DNA of 34,102 nt, from positions 1 through 34,102 of the forward strand of contig NZ_LXEN01000093.1 in assembly GCF_001654855.1 (NCBI RefSeq), written 5' to 3'. Below the pieces are notes generated by a model. The model had not been told where the DNA came from. It searched no databases and saw only the letters and a program-made list of their open reading frames with translations. Of this stretch, positions 18,841-27,925 are shown in pieces (the stretch's first letter is position 1; each line of letters begins with the position of its first letter). The translations under genes were made by a program, and so were the position numbers. The DNA comes from Proteus myxofaciens ATCC 19692 (GTDB lineage Bacteria > Pseudomonadota > Gammaproteobacteria > Enterobacterales > Enterobacteriaceae).

Positions 18841-18861
18841 ACAGCGATTCGCTGTTATACT
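18841..18861 (+). promoter_or_regulatory. Possible rho-proximal promoter with overlapping hairpin
   Basis: TATACT (18856-18861) is a good -10. Immediately before it, ACAGCG-ATT-CGCTGT (18841-18855) is a perfect inverted repeat occupying the spacer. The -35 is not convincing. If used, the rho leader would be only about 45 bases. A separate TATAAT at 18787-18792 is another candidate -10. Confidence 0.35.
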
Positions 18862-18912
18862 ATTCACGTTCATAGTTCGAGAGTTACCCCGAGTTATTAA
18901 GAACCCACCATT

Positions 18913-20172
18913 ATGAATCTTACCGAATTAAAAAATACGCCAGTATCAGAATTGATAGCACTTGGCGAAAATATGGGGCTAGAGAATCTAGCTAGAATGA
19001 GAAAACAAGATATTATTTTCTCTATCTTAAAACAGCATGCGAAAAGTGGAGAAGATATTTTCGGTGATGGCGTGCTGGAAATACTGCAGGATGGATTTGG
19101 TTTCCTTCGTTCAGCAGACAGTTCCTACCTTGCAGGCCCCGATGATATTTATGTTTCCCCTAGTCAAATTCGCCGTTTTAATCTCCGCACAGGTGATACC
19201 ATCGCAGGGAAAATTCGTCCTCCTAAAGAAGGTGAACGCTATTTTGCCCTCCTAAAAGTTAATGAAGTTAACTTTGATAAACCTGAAAATGCCCGCAGTA
19301 AAATCCTCTTTGAAAACTTAACTCCACTACATGCTAACAACCGTTTACGTATGGAACGTGGTAATGGTTCTACTGAAGATTTGACTGCTCGTGTTCTTGA
19401 TTTAGCTGCTCCTATTGGTCGCGGACAACGTGGTCTTATCGTTGCACCACCAAAAGCAGGTAAAACAATGTTACTGCAAAATATTGCAGCGAATATTGCA
19501 CACAACTATCCTGACTGTGTATTAATGGTACTTCTTATCGACGAACGTCCTGAAGAAGTCACAGAAATGCAACGCCTAGTAAAAGGTGAAGTGATTGCCT
19601 CTACATTTGATGAGCCAGCATCTCGCCACGTGCAAGTTGCCGAAATGGTCATTGAAAAAGCGAAGCGTCTTGTTGAGCATAAAAAAGATGTCATCATTTT
19701 ATTAGACTCTATTACTCGTTTAGCACGTGCTTACAACACCGTTGTACCTTCTTCAGGTAAAGTGTTAACTGGGGGTGTTGATGCCAACGCATTACATCGT
19801 CCTAAACGCTTCTTTGGTGCAGCTCGTAATGTTGAAGAGGGTGGTAGTTTAACCATTATTGCGACAGCACTTGTTGATACCGGCTCTAAAATGGATGAAG
19901 TTATCTATGAAGAGTTTAAAGGTACCGGTAATATGGAATTACATCTGTCTCGTAAGATTGCTGAAAAACGTGTTTTCCCTGCGATTGATTACAACCGTTC
20001 TGGTACACGTAAAGAAGAGTTACTTACTTCACAAGATGAGTTACAAAAAATGTGGATCTTGCGTAAAATTATTCATCCAATGGGTGAGATTGATGCAATG
20101 GAATTCCTCATTAATAAATTAGCAATGACTAAAACGAATGAAGAATTCTTCGACTTTATGAAACGCTCATAA
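18913..20172 (+). CDS. rho: Transcription termination factor Rho
   Basis: A hexameric RNA-dependent ATPase/translocase of 419 residues, full length. It has an N-terminal helical domain, an OB-fold primary RNA site with GFGFLRS (61-67), a P-loop around 179-186 (PPKAGKTM), Walker [13 protein letters not shown], and the R-loop region (RKEELL) near the C terminus. It terminates untranslated transcripts and suppresses antisense and foreign transcription. The initiation region AAGAACCCACCATT-ATG lacks a strong Shine-Dalgarno sequence. It is followed by its own terminator. The long spacer upstream suggests the autoregulation known for rho. Confidence 0.98.
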   Translation: MNLTELKNTPVSELIALGENMGLENLARMRKQDIIFSILKQHAKSGEDIFGDGVLEILQDGFGFLRSADSSYLAGPDDIYVSPSQIRRFNLRTGDTIAGKIRPPKEGERYFALLKVNEVNFDKPENARSKILFENLTPLHANNRLRMERGNGSTEDLTARVLDLAAPIGRGQRGLIVAPPKAGKTMLLQNIAANIAHNYPDCVLMVLLIDERPEEVTEMQRLVKGEVIASTFDEPASRHVQVAEMVIEKAKRLVEHKKDVIILLDSITRLARAYNTVVPSSGKVLTGGVDANALHRPKRFFGAARNVEEGGSLTIIATALVDTGSKMDEVIYEEFKGTGNMELHLSRKIAEKRVFPAIDYNRSGTRKEELLTSQDELQKMWILRKIIHPMGEIDAMEFLINKLAMTKTNEEFFDFMKRS

Positions 20173-20306
20173 TATTTATACAGGCAAGTGAACTCGCTTG
20201 AATATAAGATAAAAAAGTAAAAAGTGTGATCTGTTACAAAATAAGTAATATCACTTAACTTTATATGTTGATAAGTTCGTTTGCTTTGTGTGAATAGCGA
20301 TATGAT

Positions 20307-20338
20307 AAAACGTCACAAATTTGTGGCGTTTTTTTTTA
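20307..20338 (+). terminator. Rho-independent terminator after rho
   Basis: CGTCACA (20311-20317) pairs with TGTGGCG (20322-20328) with one G-T pair and loop AATT. AAAA precedes it, and a long T-run follows to 20338. It separates rho from the antigen operon. Confidence 0.9.
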
Positions 20339-20457
20339 TTTATTATTTATTTATCATCATAGCTATATGTGAAATTGGTATGTATATTGCATGTTTTTGT
20401 ATGTTGATAAAAATAGCGATAGTGTTAATGAAGATAGTTAAGGAAAACTTATAATTT

Positions 20458-20535
20458 ATGAAGGTGGTGAGTTACGAAGTGAACTCGTCGTGGTGCAAGC
20501 TGGAAAAAAACAAAAATACATGGATGGGTAAATAA
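20458..20535 (+). CDS. Possible 25-residue leader peptide before wecA
   Basis: An ATG frame of 25 codons (starts MKVVSYEVNSSW, ends NTWMGK, TAA at 20533-20535) lies within the 393-base rho-wecA gap and stops 30 bases before the wecA start. AAGGA precedes it, but about 13 bases away, which is long. It contains GAGTT/AACTC complementarity inside its own sequence. I do not recognise it, and a chance frame of this size is quite possible. The rest of the gap holds the rho terminator and an AT-rich stretch with no convincing promoter. Confidence 0.25.
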   Translation: MKVVSYEVNSSWCKLEKNKNTWMGK

Positions 20536-20565
20536 CCAGCTATATTTATTATAGAGAACAGTACT

Positions 20566-21657
20566 GTGGATATATTAAAAATGAGCACAAACGTTTTATA
20601 TGTGTTCTTATTTTCTTTCGCATTTTTATTTTTGGCTCGTAAGATTGCAAAGAAAATAGGGCTGGTGGATAAACCGAATTATCGTAAACGACATCATGGA
20701 CTGATCCCTCTTGTCGGTGGGATCTCCGTCTATTTTGGTATTGTTTTCGCATTTTACGTTACAGATATCTATATCCCTCATAAAGAGCTCTATTTGGCAT
20801 GTGCAGGATTACTGGTCTTTGTCGGTGCTTTAGATGACAGGTTCGATATTAGTGTAAAAATAAGAGCGTCAATCCAAGCATTGGTGGGGATTGCGATGAT
20901 GGTATTAGGTGGATTGAAACTTGAGTCTTTAGGCCATGCTTTTGGTCCATGGGATATGCACTTAGGACCTTTTGGCTATATAGTGACACTATTTGCTGTG
21001 TGGGCCGCGATTAATGCTTTCAACATGGTTGATGGTATTGATGGTCTATTAGGCGGACTTTCGTGTGTTTCTTTTGGTGCGTTAGGTATTTTATTATATC
21101 AAGCAGGTAATACTGCGCTTTCATTTTGGTGCTTTTCATTTATTGCGGCAATCTTACCTTATATTCTGTTGAATTTAGGCGTTTGTGGCCAGAAGTTTAA
21201 AGTCTTTATGGGTGATGCAGGAAGCACGTTAATCGGGTTTACCATTATCTGGCTATTAGTTTCATCAACTCAAACGCAACCACATCCTATAAATGCCGTT
21301 ACAGCGTTATGGATAATTGCAATTCCTCTTATGGATATGGTTGCGATTATGTATCGTCGTTTACGTAAAGGTATGAGTCCTTTCTCTCCCGATCGCCAAC
21401 ATATTCACCATTTAATCATGCGTGCAGGTTTTACACCTCGTCAAGCCTTTGTCTTAATAACTCTCGCCGCCGCCTTACTTGCTGCAATTGGTATCATTGG
21501 TGAAAACTTATCTTTTGTCCCTGAATGGGTAATGTTGGCATTATTCTTGCTTGCATTTGTAATGTATGGTTATTGCATTAAACGCGCGTGGCGGGTAGCT
21601 CGTTTTATTAAAAGACATAAGCGCCGCCTACGTAAAGCAACACAACTTAAGCATTAA
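20566..21657 (+). CDS. wecA: UDP-GlcNAc:undecaprenyl-phosphate GlcNAc-1-P transferase
   Basis: An inner-membrane polyprenyl-phosphate transferase of 363 residues with about eleven membrane segments. It makes GlcNAc-PP-undecaprenol (lipid I), the first step of enterobacterial common antigen and of many O antigens. Catalytic motifs are D90-D91 in GALDDRFD, NAFNMVDGIDG (150-160, with D156 and D159) and HIHH (279-282) in the last cytoplasmic loop. The start is GTG at 20566; the E. coli gene also starts with GTG, and the first residues align. The ribosome binding site is weak (AGAG). The C-terminal tail is basic (KRHKRRLRK). It is the first gene of the operon, with wzzE 19 bases downstream. Confidence 0.96.
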   Translation: MDILKMSTNVLYVFLFSFAFLFLARKIAKKIGLVDKPNYRKRHHGLIPLVGGISVYFGIVFAFYVTDIYIPHKELYLACAGLLVFVGALDDRFDISVKIRASIQALVGIAMMVLGGLKLESLGHAFGPWDMHLGPFGYIVTLFAVWAAINAFNMVDGIDGLLGGLSCVSFGALGILLYQAGNTALSFWCFSFIAAILPYILLNLGVCGQKFKVFMGDAGSTLIGFTIIWLLVSSTQTQPHPINAVTALWIIAIPLMDMVAIMYRRLRKGMSPFSPDRQHIHHLIMRAGFTPRQAFVLITLAAALLAAIGIIGENLSFVPEWVMLALFLLAFVMYGYCIKRAWRVARFIKRHKRRLRKATQLKH

Positions 21658-21676
21658 TAAGCAGAGGTTTTTTAAC

Positions 21677-22738
21677 GTGATGAACTCGGAAAATAACGCC
21701 TCCCAGCAGGGTAATTTACCAGATAATGAACTCGATATTCGTGGCCTTTGTTGCGCCCTTTGGTCGGGAAAACGTTGGATTATAGGATTTGCTCTGCTTT
21801 TTGCACTTATTGCATTGGGGGCATCTTATTTGATGCAACCTAAATGGAGTGCTGTTGCGATGACAGAGAAACCCACTGTAAATAATTTAGGTAGTTATTA
21901 TTCTCAGACTCAATTTTTACGTAACTTAGATACGCAAATTAATCCATCAGCCTTAACTTCTCCCCTGACTATTTCTGATGAAGCCTATCAAGAGTTTGTG
22001 ACTCAAATCGCTGCGTTTGATACCCGACGTGAGTTCTGGTTACAAACAGATTATTACAAGCAACGTAAAGAAAATGATGAGCAAGCGAATGCTGCATTAT
22101 TGGATGAGCTGATTAATAATATTCAGTTTATTCCTGCTGATGACAAAAAATTAGTTAATGATCAACTAAAACTGATTGCTGAGACAGCTAACGACGCAAG
22201 TCAGTTATTAAATGAGTATATCGCTTTTGCTAACAAAAAAGCGTCAACTTATCTTAATGATGAAGTGACTACAGCATGGGCAACAAGAACTCAATCGTTA
22301 AAAGCATTAGTTAAACGTCAAGAGATGGCAGCACAAGCAGCTTATCAAAGACAAATTAATATAGTCGAGCAGTCAATAAAAGTTGCTGAAAAACAAGGTA
22401 TTTCTCAAAAGAAAACAGAAATAGCGATTGATGAATTACCTGACTCTAAACTATTCCTTTTAGGTGTTCCTCTACTGCAATCTCAACTTGAGACATTAAT
22501 GGCAACAGGGCCTGATTTTGATAGTGATTATGATAAGAATACGGCAATGTTAGCGACCCTTGCAGTAGGTGCTAAATTACAAGATAACTTTCAAACTTAT
22601 CGTTTTCTACGTACCCCTGAATCACCTATAAAACGTGATAGTCCTCGCCGTGCTTTTATGATGGTGTTATGGGGGGCTATTGGTGTTTTAGTGGGTGCTG
22701 GAGTGGCACTTGCAAGACGTAATTCATCAAAAAAATAA
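21677..22738 (+). CDS. wzzE: ECA polysaccharide chain-length modulator
   Basis: An inner-membrane polysaccharide co-polymerase of 353 residues. Transmembrane helix 1 spans about 34-53 and helix 2 about 326-345, with a long coiled-coil-rich periplasmic domain between. The proline/arginine segment PESPIKRDSPRR just before helix 2 is the family signature. With WzyE it sets the number of trisaccharide repeats and helps make cyclic ECA. The start is either GTG 21677 (AGAGG 9 bases upstream) or ATG 21680 (12 bases); I keep the GTG, and the difference is one residue. An unusual 126-base gap with two hairpins follows. Confidence 0.93.
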   Translation: MMNSENNASQQGNLPDNELDIRGLCCALWSGKRWIIGFALLFALIALGASYLMQPKWSAVAMTEKPTVNNLGSYYSQTQFLRNLDTQINPSALTSPLTISDEAYQEFVTQIAAFDTRREFWLQTDYYKQRKENDEQANAALLDELINNIQFIPADDKKLVNDQLKLIAETANDASQLLNEYIAFANKKASTYLNDEVTTAWATRTQSLKALVKRQEMAAQAAYQRQINIVEQSIKVAEKQGISQKKTEIAIDELPDSKLFLLGVPLLQSQLETLMATGPDFDSDYDKNTAMLATLAVGAKLQDNFQTYRFLRTPESPIKRDSPRRAFMMVLWGAIGVLVGAGVALARRNSSKK

Positions 22739-22773
22739 TAATTATTCGATTTTTATCATTTTGACAATAGAGA

Positions 22774-22797
22774 CATCAGGTGTTTATGCACCTGATG
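22774..22797 (+). other. First hairpin in the wzzE-wecB gap
   Basis: CATCAGGTG (22774-22782) and CACCTGATG (22789-22797) form a perfect 9-bp stem with loop TTTATG. The following bases ATTTGAG are not a U-run. Confidence 0.65.
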
Positions 22798-22813
22798 ATT
22801 TGAGACTAAGGGC

Positions 22814-22841
22814 ATATTGCTTTCCCAAAAATAAGCAATAT
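22814..22841 (+). other. Second hairpin in the wzzE-wecB gap
   Basis: ATATTGCTT (22814-22822) and AAGCAATAT (22833-22841) form a perfect 9-bp stem with a 10-base loop. It ends 23 bases before the wecB start, close to its ribosome binding site (AGAG), so it could affect wecB translation. Confidence 0.6.
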
Positions 22842-22864
22842 AACAAAGAAAAAAGAGAGCCACT

Positions 22865-23995
22865 GTGAAAGTGTTGACTGTTTTTGGCACACGCCCTGAA
22901 GCGATAAAAATGGCACCGTTAGTGCACGCTTTAGCAAATGATGATTCGTTTGAGGCGAAAGTATGTGTTACGGCCCAACATCGCGAAATGCTTGATCAGG
23001 TATTAAATCTTTTTGAGATTACTCCAGATTATGATCTCAATATTATGAAGCCAGGACAAGATTTAACGGATATTACCTGTCGTATTTTAGAAGGGTTAAA
23101 GCCGGTTTTAGCATCATTTCAGCCTGATGTTGTTTTAGTGCATGGTGATACCACCACTACGATGGCTGCAAGTTTAGCCGCATTTTATCAACGCATCCCT
23201 GTTGGTCATGTAGAAGCTGGGTTACGAACAGGTAATCTTTACTCGCCATGGCCTGAAGAAGCAAACCGCACAATCGCGGGACATCTGGCAATGTATCATT
23301 TCGCACCCACTGATACTGCAAAGCAAAATTTAATACGAGAAGCAGTTGCAGATAAAAATATCGTTGTGACCGGTAATACGGTTATTGATGCCTTATTTTG
23401 GGTAAGTAATCGCGTCATGAAAAATGAAAGGTTACTCAATGAACTTGCTGTTAACTATCCTTTTATACAACCGAATAAAAAAATAGTGTTAGTAACAGGG
23501 CATCGTAGAGAAAGCTTTGGTGGTGGTTTTGAGCGTATTTGCCAAGCGTTAGCTGAAATTGCGTTAGCCCACCCTGAAGTGGAAGTTGTTTATCCTGTTC
23601 ACCTTAATCCTAATGTGAGTGAGCCTGTTAAGCGAATCCTTAATGGGATTGATAATATTAAACTTATTCAACCCCAAGACTACCTTCCATTTGTTTATTT
23701 AATGAACCACGCATATCTAATTTTAACCGATTCAGGTGGCATTCAAGAAGAAGCGCCTTCTTTAGGAAAACCTGTTCTTGTCATGCGCGATACAACAGAG
23801 CGCCCTGAAGCGGTTGAAGCGGGTTCTGTACGTTTAGTTGGTACAGATACTAAATGTATCGTGAGTGCAGTGACCTCTTTATTGACAGACGAAAACGCAT
23901 ATCACCAAATGAGTAAAGCGACAAATCCTTACGGTGATGGTCATGCCTGCCAACGTATTCTTGAAGCATTGAAAAAAAATCAGGTGACATTATGA
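22865..23995 (+). CDS. wecB: UDP-N-acetylglucosamine 2-epimerase (non-hydrolysing)
   Basis: A GT-B-fold enzyme of 376 residues that interconverts UDP-GlcNAc and UDP-ManNAc. The residues known to matter in the E. coli enzyme are present: D95 in VHGDTTTT, E117 in [11 protein letters not shown]131 in PEEANR and H213 in TGHRRESFG. The start is GTG at 22865, as in E. coli, and the length is identical. It overlaps wecC by four bases (ATGA). Together WecB and WecC supply UDP-ManNAcA for WecG. Confidence 0.97.
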   Translation: MKVLTVFGTRPEAIKMAPLVHALANDDSFEAKVCVTAQHREMLDQVLNLFEITPDYDLNIMKPGQDLTDITCRILEGLKPVLASFQPDVVLVHGDTTTTMAASLAAFYQRIPVGHVEAGLRTGNLYSPWPEEANRTIAGHLAMYHFAPTDTAKQNLIREAVADKNIVVTGNTVIDALFWVSNRVMKNERLLNELAVNYPFIQPNKKIVLVTGHRRESFGGGFERICQALAEIALAHPEVEVVYPVHLNPNVSEPVKRILNGIDNIKLIQPQDYLPFVYLMNHAYLILTDSGGIQEEAPSLGKPVLVMRDTTERPEAVEAGSVRLVGTDTKCIVSAVTSLLTDENAYHQMSKATNPYGDGHACQRILEALKKNQVTL

Positions 23996-25254
23996 GTTTT
24001 GAAACTATTTCTGTTATTGGCCTTGGTTATATTGGTTTACCGACAGCGGCGGCTTTTGCCTCTCGCCAAAAGCAAGTTATTGGTGTAGATGTTAATCAAC
24101 ATGCCGTTGATACAATAAATAAAGGTCAAATTCACATCGTCGAGCCCGATCTGGATAAAGTCGTTAAGCAAGCAGTTGAAGAAGGATATTTAAAAGCTTA
24201 TACCACACCACAGCCTGCCGATGCTTACCTTATTGCAGTACCGACTCCTTTTAAAGGCGAACATGAGCCTGATTTAGCGTATGTTGAAGCAGCAGCTCGT
24301 TCAATTGCGCCTGTACTGAAAAAAGGCGATTTGATTATTCTTGAATCAACATCACCGGTTGGTACAACGGAGTTGATGTCACAATGGCTTGGTGAAGCAC
24401 GTCCTGATCTTTCATTCCCACATCAACAAGGTGAAGACGCTGATATTGATGTCGCGTATTGCCCTGAGCGTGTTTTACCAGGACAAGTGATGATCGAGCT
24501 TATTCGTAATGATCGTGTTGTCGGTGGTATGAATCGCAAATCATCAGATAGAGCCAGTGAGCTTTATAAAATTTTCCTTGAAGGTGAATGTGTTGTTACC
24601 AATGCACGTACTGCTGAAATGTGCAAACTGACCGAAAATAGCTTCCGTGATGTGAATATTGCTTTTGCCAATGAGTTATCGCTGATTTGTGCTGATCAAG
24701 ATATCAATGTCTGGGAATTAATCAGCCTGGCTAATCGCCATCCTCGTGTCAATATCTTACAGCCAGGTCCTGGTGTTGGTGGGCATTGTATTGCGGTTGA
24801 CCCTTGGTTTATTGTGTCTCAAAATCCACAACAATCACGCTTAATCCATACTGCACGTCTCGTGAATGATAACAAACCTGTGTGGGTTATCGATCAAGTA
24901 AAAGCCGCTGTTGCTGACTGTCTAACTGAAACGGGTAAACGTGCTAACGAAATTAAAATTGCCTGTTTTGGTCTTGCTTTTAAACCAAATATTGATGATT
25001 TGCGTGAAAGCCCAGCAATGAATATTACTCAGCAAGTCGCTAACTGGCACAGTGGAACAACATTTGCTGTTGAGCCTAATATTCACGAGTTACCTACTAA
25101 GCTGAAAGGTATTACAGAACTTGTTTCTACAGAGCAAGCATTAAAAGAAGCAGATATCGTGCTTATGCTTGTTGACCATCAGCAATTTAAAGCGATCCCT
25201 GGTAATCAAGTGACGCAAAAATGGATTGTAGATACTAAAGGAGTATGGCGTTGA
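23992..25254 (+). CDS. wecC: UDP-N-acetyl-D-mannosamine dehydrogenase
   Basis: An NAD-dependent nucleotide-sugar dehydrogenase of 420 residues that oxidises UDP-ManNAc twice to UDP-ManNAcA. The Rossmann motif is GLGYIG (10-15), and the catalytic cysteine is C266 in [15 protein letters not shown]. The middle dimerisation domain and C-terminal UDP-binding domain ([17 protein letters not shown]) follow. ATG overlaps the wecB stop and the wecC stop overlaps the TTG of rffG, so three consecutive genes are linked by four-base overlaps. Confidence 0.97.
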   Translation: MSFETISVIGLGYIGLPTAAAFASRQKQVIGVDVNQHAVDTINKGQIHIVEPDLDKVVKQAVEEGYLKAYTTPQPADAYLIAVPTPFKGEHEPDLAYVEAAARSIAPVLKKGDLIILESTSPVGTTELMSQWLGEARPDLSFPHQQGEDADIDVAYCPERVLPGQVMIELIRNDRVVGGMNRKSSDRASELYKIFLEGECVVTNARTAEMCKLTENSFRDVNIAFANELSLICADQDINVWELISLANRHPRVNILQPGPGVGGHCIAVDPWFIVSQNPQQSRLIHTARLVNDNKPVWVIDQVKAAVADCLTETGKRANEIKIACFGLAFKPNIDDLRESPAMNITQQVANWHSGTTFAVEPNIHELPTKLKGITELVSTEQALKEADIVLMLVDHQQFKAIPGNQVTQKWIVDTKGVWR

Positions 25255-26318
25255 AACGTATCCTAGTAACTGGTGGGGCTGGCTTTATCGGCTCTGCTGT
25301 TGTCAGACATATTATCAATGAAACAACAGACAGCGTTGTAGTGGTTGATAAACTCACTTATGCCGGTAATTTAGAATCATTAACACCTGTTGCTGATAGT
25401 GACCGTTATGCGTTTGAACAAGTTGATATTTGTGATAGAGAAGCGCTTGATCGTTTATTTGCTGACTATCAACCTGATGTTGTCATGCATTTAGCCGCAG
25501 AAAGTCACGTAGACCGCTCTATTGATGGTCCTGCTGCATTTATTGAAACGAATATTGTCGGCACTTACACGTTATTAGAATCAGCACGTCATTTCTGGCA
25601 AGCATTACCTGATGACAAGAAAAAAACATTTCGTTTTCACCATATCTCCACAGACGAAGTGTATGGCGATTTAGAGGGTACAGATGATTTCTTTACTGAG
25701 ACCACTCCTTACGCGCCAAGTAGCCCTTATTCTGCGTCTAAAGCTTCTAGTGACCATTTAGTCCGAGCTTGGTTACGTACTTATGGTTTACCAACGGTTA
25801 TCACTAATTGTTCAAATAATTATGGTCCTTATCATTTTCCTGAAAAATTAATTCCTTTAATTATTTTAAATGCAATCTCAGGAAAATCATTACCTGTTTA
25901 TGGAAAAGGTGAACAAATCCGTGATTGGCTTTATGTTGAAGATCACGCCAGAGCACTGTATCTCGTTGCAACAACCGCAGCGCCAGGAAAAACTTACAAT
26001 ATCGGCGGTCATAATGAGCGTCGTAATATTGATGTGGTGAAAACGATTTGTAAATTATTAGAAGAGCTACATCCTAATAAACCTGAAGGTGTGGCGCAAT
26101 ATGTTGATTTAATTACTTATGTAAAAGATAGACCCGGTCATGATCTTCGTTACGCCATTGATGCCGCGAAAATTGAATCTGAACTAGGTTGGACACCTCA
26201 AGAGACATTTGAGTCAGGTATTCGTAAAACAGTACTGTGGTATTTAAATAATCCAACATGGTGGCAACGTGTGCTTGATGGTTCTTATGCAGGTGAACGC
26301 TTAGGACTTGGAAATTAA
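25251..26318 (+). CDS. rffG: dTDP-glucose 4,6-dehydratase (ECA)
   Basis: A short-chain dehydrogenase-family enzyme of 355 residues that turns dTDP-glucose into dTDP-4-keto-6-deoxyglucose. The NAD motif GGAGFIG is at 8-14, T134-D135-E136 in HISTDEVYG is the dehydratase triad, and Y160/K164 form YxxxK. An ATG at 25245 is in frame, but TTG 25251 is chosen. AGGAG (25239-25243) lies 1 base from the ATG and 7 from the TTG, the TTG overlaps the wecC stop as TTGA, and the product then has the E. coli length (355) and starts MKRILVTGG. rffH follows 18 bases later. Confidence 0.95.
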   Translation: MKRILVTGGAGFIGSAVVRHIINETTDSVVVVDKLTYAGNLESLTPVADSDRYAFEQVDICDREALDRLFADYQPDVVMHLAAESHVDRSIDGPAAFIETNIVGTYTLLESARHFWQALPDDKKKTFRFHHISTDEVYGDLEGTDDFFTETTPYAPSSPYSASKASSDHLVRAWLRTYGLPTVITNCSNNYGPYHFPEKLIPLIILNAISGKSLPVYGKGEQIRDWLYVEDHARALYLVATTAAPGKTYNIGGHNERRNIDVVKTICKLLEELHPNKPEGVAQYVDLITYVKDRPGHDLRYAIDAAKIESELGWTPQETFESGIRKTVLWYLNNPTWWQRVLDGSYAGERLGLGN

Positions 26319-26336
26319 CTTAAGTAAGGGGAGATG

Positions 26337-27218
26337 ATGAAAGGTATTATTTTAGCTGGTGGCTCTGGCACACGATTACATCCGATAACCAAAGGTGTAT
26401 CAAAACAGCTGTTGCCTATCTACGATAAGCCAATGATCTACTATCCGCTTTCAGTACTTATGCTTGCGGGTATTAGAGATATTTTGCTAATAACAACACC
26501 TGATGATCTCACCTCATTCCAACGTTTATTGGGCGATGGTTCTGCTTTTGGTGTGCATATTCAATATAAAGTACAGCCATCTCCTGATGGGTTAGCCCAA
26601 GCCTTTATTTTAGGTGAAGAATTTATTGGTGACGATCATTGTTGCTTAGTATTGGGTGATAATATCTATTTTGGTCAAGGCTTTAGTCCAAAACTAAAAC
26701 AAGTTGCTCAACGTGAACAAGGCGCAACAGTCTTTGGCTATCAAGTGATGGATCCTGAACGATTTGGTGTTGTCGAGTTTGATGATAGTTTTCGCGTTTT
26801 ATCTATTGAAGAAAAACCCGAGAAACCAAAATCTAATTGGGCTGTAACAGGGCTTTATTTCTACGATAATCGTGTGGTTGATTTTGCCAAAAAGGTAAAA
26901 CCGTCTATTCGTGGTGAACTTGAGATTACCTCTATTAATCAGATGTATCTTGAAAGTGGTGAACTAAACGTTGAACTATTAGGGCGTGGTTTTGCTTGGT
27001 TAGATACAGGTACTCATGACAGCTTAATTGAGGCTAGTACGTTTGTTCAAACTGTTGAGAAACGCCAAGGATTTAAAGTCGCTTGTCTTGAAGAAATTGC
27101 TTGGCGTAATGGCTGGCTCAGTGACGAACAAGTGAAAGAAAGTGCACAAGCACTTGTTAAAACAGGTTATGGTCGCTATTTATTGGATTTATTACATGTC
27201 CGTCCTCGCCAATATTAA
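26337..27218 (+). CDS. rffH: Glucose-1-phosphate thymidylyltransferase (ECA)
   Basis: A nucleotidyltransferase of 293 residues, RmlA/RffH type, that makes dTDP-glucose from dTTP and glucose-1-phosphate. The nucleotide-binding GGSGTRL is at 8-14, followed by [17 protein letters not shown] and [11 protein letters not shown]. There are two adjacent ATG codons at 26334 and 26337; the second is preferred because AAGGGG ends 5 bases before it and the length then equals E. coli RffH. The last 23 bases overlap rffC. It works just before RffG in the TDP-Fuc4NAc branch, although it is encoded after it. Confidence 0.96.
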   Translation: MKGIILAGGSGTRLHPITKGVSKQLLPIYDKPMIYYPLSVLMLAGIRDILLITTPDDLTSFQRLLGDGSAFGVHIQYKVQPSPDGLAQAFILGEEFIGDDHCCLVLGDNIYFGQGFSPKLKQVAQREQGATVFGYQVMDPERFGVVEFDDSFRVLSIEEKPEKPKSNWAVTGLYFYDNRVVDFAKKVKPSIRGELEITSINQMYLESGELNVELLGRGFAWLDTGTHDSLIEASTFVQTVEKRQGFKVACLEEIAWRNGWLSDEQVKESAQALVKTGYGRYLLDLLHVRPRQY

Positions 27219-27924
27219 CCATCTTGAGTGGGAAAGTGATTTTTTCTCACTGAAAACAGGGCGTCTTGAGTTTGATGCTCACGCCCCTGTTTTAACAGAT
27301 AACCAGCTAAATGAATTTGCCCTAATTCAGGCAAAAATACCCTCGCATGCGTTATCGCTAGTCGATAAATTAAGTCAATTAGGCTTCCAACTTGCTGAAG
27401 GTGAAATTGATTTTAAACTTCTGATAAAAACAGAAAATGATGGCATAGAAAATGCTTGCGTAAAAACACCATCATTGCGGTATCGAGAAGCAAAAGAAGC
27501 AGATATTACTTCATTAATGAAATTAGCCTCTCAGGCTTTTGTGCAAAGTCGCTTTAGGGCGCCGTGGTATCAAGCCAAAGATAGCAGTCGGTTTTACGCT
27601 TTATGGGTAAAAAAAGCAGTATTGGGAACGTTTGATGACATCTGCTTAGTGACGCTAGATGACCACGATAATATGAGTGGTTTTGTGACACTACGCCGCA
27701 TTTCAGATAATGAAGCTCGTGTAGGGCTACTTGCTGTCATGCCTGAAAATAAAGGACAAGGCGTTGGTAAACAACTGATGTCCGTCGCGAAGCAATGGTG
27801 TGAACAACAAAGCATACCAATCCTTTATATTGCAACACAAATTAGCAATATAGTCGCTTCGCATTTATACACACAAAGTGGTGCTGTTATTGATAGCACT
27901 ACATATTGGTTATACAGGGGATAA
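27196..27924 (+). CDS. rffC: TDP-fucosamine acetyltransferase
   Basis: A GNAT acetyltransferase of 242 residues (also called WecD) that acetylates TDP-4-amino-4,6-dideoxygalactose with acetyl-CoA to TDP-Fuc4NAc. The acetyl-CoA loop KGQGVGK is at 186-192, and [11 protein letters not shown] (115-125) is the family's substrate segment. The N-terminal third ([17 protein letters not shown]) matches E. coli WecD in pattern. ATG 27196 lies inside rffH; the frame is open further up, but this start aligns with the E. coli protein. It is the most diverged gene of the operon and about 18 residues longer than in E. coli (224, from memory). One base separates it from rffA. Confidence 0.93.
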   Translation: MSVLANINHLEWESDFFSLKTGRLEFDAHAPVLTDNQLNEFALIQAKIPSHALSLVDKLSQLGFQLAEGEIDFKLLIKTENDGIENACVKTPSLRYREAKEADITSLMKLASQAFVQSRFRAPWYQAKDSSRFYALWVKKAVLGTFDDICLVTLDDHDNMSGFVTLRRISDNEARVGLLAVMPENKGQGVGKQLMSVAKQWCEQQSIPILYIATQISNIVASHLYTQSGAVIDSTTYWLYRG

Positions 27925-27925
27925 T

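Larger units (their letters stand above)
18305..18912 (+). other. Long trxA-rho spacer with small repeats and short frames
   Basis: This 608-base stretch has no gene I can support. It holds an 11-bp direct repeat (18441-18471), an inverted repeat TATGATA-TT-TATCATA (18520-18535), another ATATCG-7-CGATAT (18559-18577), and a small hairpin TGACA-TTGAG-TGTCA followed by five T (18700-18719). Short frames are MLSLFIL (18342-18365, with GGGG 7 bases upstream), overlapping MTARRPLRTMIS by ATGA (18362-18400), and a 22-codon hydrophobic frame (18660-18728). None resembles E. coli RhoL. E. coli rho is autoregulated by Rho-dependent termination in its leader, so this region is the likely control zone. 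Confidence 0.5.

Noticed and set aside
20339-20565. JUMPstart/ops element (RfaH site) before the ECA operon
   Set aside because: GGTGGTGAGTTACG looks faintly similar, but the GGCGGTAGC core is absent.
20549-20752. 67-codon minus-strand frame over the wecA start
   Set aside because: It overlaps the conserved start of wecA on the opposite strand and has no ribosome site or homology that I recognise.
22739-22864. Terminator between wzzE and wecB
   Set aside because: Both hairpins lack a following U-run, and the genes downstream need the same operon transcript.
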